NCBI GenBank assembly: GCA_017399665.1
Contig: JAFQBR010000290.1
Location: 1-17,240, forward strand
Source of the DNA: Clostridia bacterium
GTDB taxonomy: Bacteria; Bacillota_A; Clostridia; Christensenellales; Borkfalkiaceae
Length of the DNA: 17,240 nt
Direction: 5' to 3'
Position numbers and translations under genes: made by a program. Within the stretch, counting starts at the first letter, position 1; every line of letters begins with the position of its first letter. This document shows, in pieces, positions 15,260-17,240 of the stretch. The notes beneath the pieces were generated by a model. The model was not told the DNA's origin, searched no databases, and was given only the letters and a program-made list of their open reading frames with translations.

Positions 15260-16588
15260 ATGGTACATTGTTTTTCATTCGATAACGAATATTATTTATA
15301 CGACGTTGCTAGCGGAAGCTTGCATAAATGCGACGCGTTAACATGCCAAGTAATCAACAAAATGCAAGGGCTTCCCTATGATTTTGGCGGTGTAGAGCAA
15401 AGCGTTATTGAAGAAATTGAAAGTGAAATTAAAGAGCTTAAAGAGCAAGGCGTTTTAATGCAGGATGACGTAAAGGTTGTTCCGCCAAAAAGCGAACACG
15501 TAAAAGCTCTTTGCTTACATATCTGCCATGACTGCAACTTGCGTTGCAAATACTGCTTTGCCGGCACCGGCGATTATAAAGGTCACCGCGAATTTATGAG
15601 TGAGGAAGTAGCTCTTAAAGCTATCGACTTTCTTATTGAAAATTCAGGCAACAGAAAGATTTTGGAAATAGACTTTTTCGGCGGAGAGCCTTTACTTAAT
15701 TTTGACGTTGTTAAAAAGACGGTTGAGTACGCAAACGAAAAGGCTGCAAAGCTTGGCAAAAAGTTCTTGTTTACAATGACCACTAACGGTGTTTTATTAA
15801 AGGGTGAAATAGCAGATTGGCTTAACGAAAATATGGAAAACGTCGTTTTAAGCTTAGACGGAAGACAGGAAATTCACGACGACGTTCGTAAAACCGTTAA
15901 CGGTAAGGGTAGCTTCGAGGTTATTATTCAAAACTTTAAGGATTTCGTTGCAAAGCGTGGTGATAAGAGCTATTACATAAGGGGAACGTTTACCAACAAG
16001 AATCTTGACTTTGCTAAAGACGTTTTATTTATGGCAGATAGCGGTTTTAAGGAAATTTCATTAGAGCCCGTCGTTTTAGAAAAAGGGCACGAACTTGAAA
16101 TTACTGATGAAATGCTTCCCGAAATTAAGGAAGAATACAAGCGCCTTGCCCGTGAATATATTAAACGCAGAAAGGAAGGAAAGGGATTCCACTTCTTCCA
16201 CTTTACCATTGACTTAGAGGGCGGTCCTTGTTTAGCTAAGCGTGTTAACGCTTGCGGTGCAGGTAACGAATATTTTTCGGTAACCCCCGTTGGCGATATC
16301 TATCCCTGCCATCAATTTGCAGATAAGCCCGAATTTTATATGGGTAACGTTTTTGAAGGAAAGATAAACGAAGAAATTCGCGCTAAATTCAAAAACAGCT
16401 CACTCTTTACCCGTGAAGGCTGTGAGGATTGCTTTGCACGTTATCACTGTAGCCGTGGTTGCGCTGCAAACAATTACGTATTTAACGGCGATATTAACAA
16501 GCCCTATAAGCAGACCTGTGAAATGCTTAAGGCCCGTACGGAGTGCGCTATGCATATCCTTTCCGTAGAAAAGGAAGATCAAGAATAA
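15260..16588 (+). CDS. scfB: SCIFF thioether-forming radical SAM/SPASM maturase
   Basis: 442 residues, close to the family length of about 450. The N-terminal part (about 1-85) is the peptide-recognition (RRE-like) region. The radical SAM site CNLRCKYC has Cys92, Cys96 and Cys99, with GGEP at 141-144 and TTNG at 174-177 in the barrel. The C-terminal SPASM domain should hold two auxiliary 4Fe-4S clusters, using cysteines at 324, 332, 350, 388, 391, 397, 401 and 420 (PVGDIYPCHQF; CEDCFARYHCSRGC). The enzyme cleaves SAM to form a radical on the SCIFF peptide and closes the thioether. CGGAG precedes the ATG. It lies 112 bases after the peptide gene, behind two hairpins, and is followed by a strong terminator. 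Confidence 0.96.
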   Translation: MVHCFSFDNEYYLYDVASGSLHKCDALTCQVINKMQGLPYDFGGVEQSVIEEIESEIKELKEQGVLMQDDVKVVPPKSEHVKALCLHICHDCNLRCKYCFAGTGDYKGHREFMSEEVALKAIDFLIENSGNRKILEIDFFGGEPLLNFDVVKKTVEYANEKAAKLGKKFLFTMTTNGVLLKGEIADWLNENMENVVLSLDGRQEIHDDVRKTVNGKGSFEVIIQNFKDFVAKRGDKSYYIRGTFTNKNLDFAKDVLFMADSGFKEISLEPVVLEKGHELEITDEMLPEIKEEYKRLAREYIKRRKEGKGFHFFHFTIDLEGGPCLAKRVNACGAGNEYFSVTPVGDIYPCHQFADKPEFYMGNVFEGKINEEIRAKFKNSSLFTREGCEDCFARYHCSRGCAANNYVFNGDINKPYKQTCEMLKARTECAMHILSVEKEDQE

Positions 16589-16596
16589 AATTTACT

Positions 16597-16631
16597 AAAA
16601 TCTCTAAAGTCAATCTTTAGGGATTTTTTTT
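16597..16631 (+). terminator. Intrinsic terminator after the SCIFF maturase
   Basis: A 13-bp stem AAAATCTCTAAAG (16597-16609) with CTTTAGGGATTTT (16615-16627), one G-T pair, loop TCAAT, continuing into a run of eight T. Strong. Confidence 0.93.
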
Positions 16632-16736
16632 AAATTTCGCTTGTTCAAATGCAAATATTAGCAGTTGTGTAAACGTTAATTAAATATAAAAAAGACTGAA
16701 TTTAAATAATTATTTTTAACAAAATTTAAAAAAATA

Positions 16737-16765
16737 TTGCAAAAGTAAATTTGCTGTGTTATAAT
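16737..16765 (+). promoter_or_regulatory. Sigma-A promoter of the lipoprotein gene
   Basis: -35 TTGCAA (16737-16742), a 17-bp spacer and -10 TATAAT (16760-16765), with a very A/T-rich upstream stretch that could act as an UP element. AAGGAGG at 16781-16787 is an ideal ribosome binding site 7 bases before the ATG. Confidence 0.87.
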
Positions 16766-16794
16766 TAAGAAAAGACCAAGAAGGAGGTTCTTTT

Positions 16795-17240
16795 ATGAAA
16801 AAGAGAAGCTTGTTTAAATTTTTATCGTTAATTCTTACACTATGTGTAAGCCTTTCTATTTTTACCGCTTGTAGTGATGAATTCGTTTCTAACGTTTTAG
16901 ACGTGTTAGAAAGCGTGTTTGGCGAATTTTTGGAAGAAGAATATCCCGCTGAACCCACCGAAGAAAGCTATTTTGATTTTAAGCTTTTAGAGGACGGCAC
17001 TTATTCTATTTCTTTAAAGGAGGGCTTAACCTCTTATCCTGAAGTTATTACTCTTCCCGGCGAGCATAGCGGAGCGTTAGTAACTGCAATAGAAGCAGAA
17101 GGCTTTAAGGGGAATAAGATTATAAAGAAGGTTTTCGTTACCAAGAACGTTAAGGTTGTTGGTAAAAATGCGTTTAGCGGTTGCTCTTTAATAGAAAGAG
17201 TTCAGTTTGAAAAGGAAAGCGTACTTGAAGAAATCAAAGC
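16795..17240 (+). CDS. Lipoprotein with BspA-type leucine-rich repeats, 5' part
   Basis: 148 codons are visible; the gene runs off the right edge. The N terminus is a lipoprotein signal peptide: basic MKKRSLFKF, a hydrophobic core (LSLILTLCVSLSIF) and lipobox FTAC with the lipidated Cys26. A Glu-rich linker (about 45-58) follows. Then come a domain with YSISLKEGLTSYPEVITLPGEHSG and the beginning of BspA-like (LRR_5 type) repeats: VFVTKNVKVVGKNAFSGCSLIERVQFE, in which xVVGxNAFSGCSLIxxVxF is the family signature. The protein should be anchored on the outer face of the membrane; such repeats often serve in adhesion or binding. It has its own strong promoter after the SCIFF terminator. Substrate or partner is unknown. 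Confidence 0.85.
   Translation, partial: MKKRSLFKFLSLILTLCVSLSIFTACSDEFVSNVLDVLESVFGEFLEEEYPAEPTEESYFDFKLLEDGTYSISLKEGLTSYPEVITLPGEHSGALVTAIEAEGFKGNKIIKKVFVTKNVKVVGKNAFSGCSLIERVQFEKESVLEEIK

Overview
The window is AT-rich, Gram-positive-type DNA, most likely from a low-GC member of the class Clostridia. Three things point there: consensus sigma-A promoters and strong GGAGG-type ribosome binding sites; the lon-ysxC pair; and the order tgt, yajC, TIGR04086 membrane protein, SCIFF peptide, SCIFF maturase, which is typical of Clostridia. I cannot name a genus. No rRNA, tRNA, CRISPR array or insertion sequence was seen, and no gene-free stretch exceeds 300 bases.

Layout. (1) 2-2425: the 3' part of lon and the ribosome-assembly GTPase ysxC, closed by a strong terminator at 2431-2456 that should work in both directions. 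(2) 2497-8855: an accessory block of four genes around a shared 232-bp control region. Leftward run a Sel1-repeat-like protein and a soluble VirD4/TraG-type ATPase. Rightward run a membrane protein with a channel-like N terminus, two Rossmann segments and a C-terminal RyR-like segment, then an overlapping gene for a winged-helix-like protein. No relaxase, mating-pore gene or integrase accompanies the ATPase. (3) 8902-12324: ruvC, ruvA and ruvB (Holliday junction processing), starting from its own promoter, then queA. (4) 12392-14915: tgt, a 50-residue membrane microprotein with its own promoter, yajC with a long acidic tail, and a TIGR04086-type membrane protein. (5) 14921-16588: a RiPP locus made of the six-cysteine peptide SCIFF, here with a seventh cysteine on a C-terminal extension, and its radical SAM maturase, separated by two terminator-like hairpins. 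(6) 16737-17240: promoter and 5' part of a lipoprotein that looks like the start of a BspA-type leucine-rich-repeat protein.

How the parts work together. QueA and Tgt act in queuosine modification of tRNA. YajC belongs to the SecDF-YajC translocon accessory complex. RuvABC resolves recombination intermediates. SCIFF and its maturase make a thioether-bridged (ranthipeptide) product. The function of the accessory block is unknown.

The two most unusual things are that block (a possible ligand-gated channel, its wHTH-like partner and a divergent ATPase/Sel1 operon, with a palindrome lying across the rightward -10 box) and a roughly 25-bp element found in four good copies and one weak copy in separate intergenic gaps across the otherwise ordinary housekeeping region.
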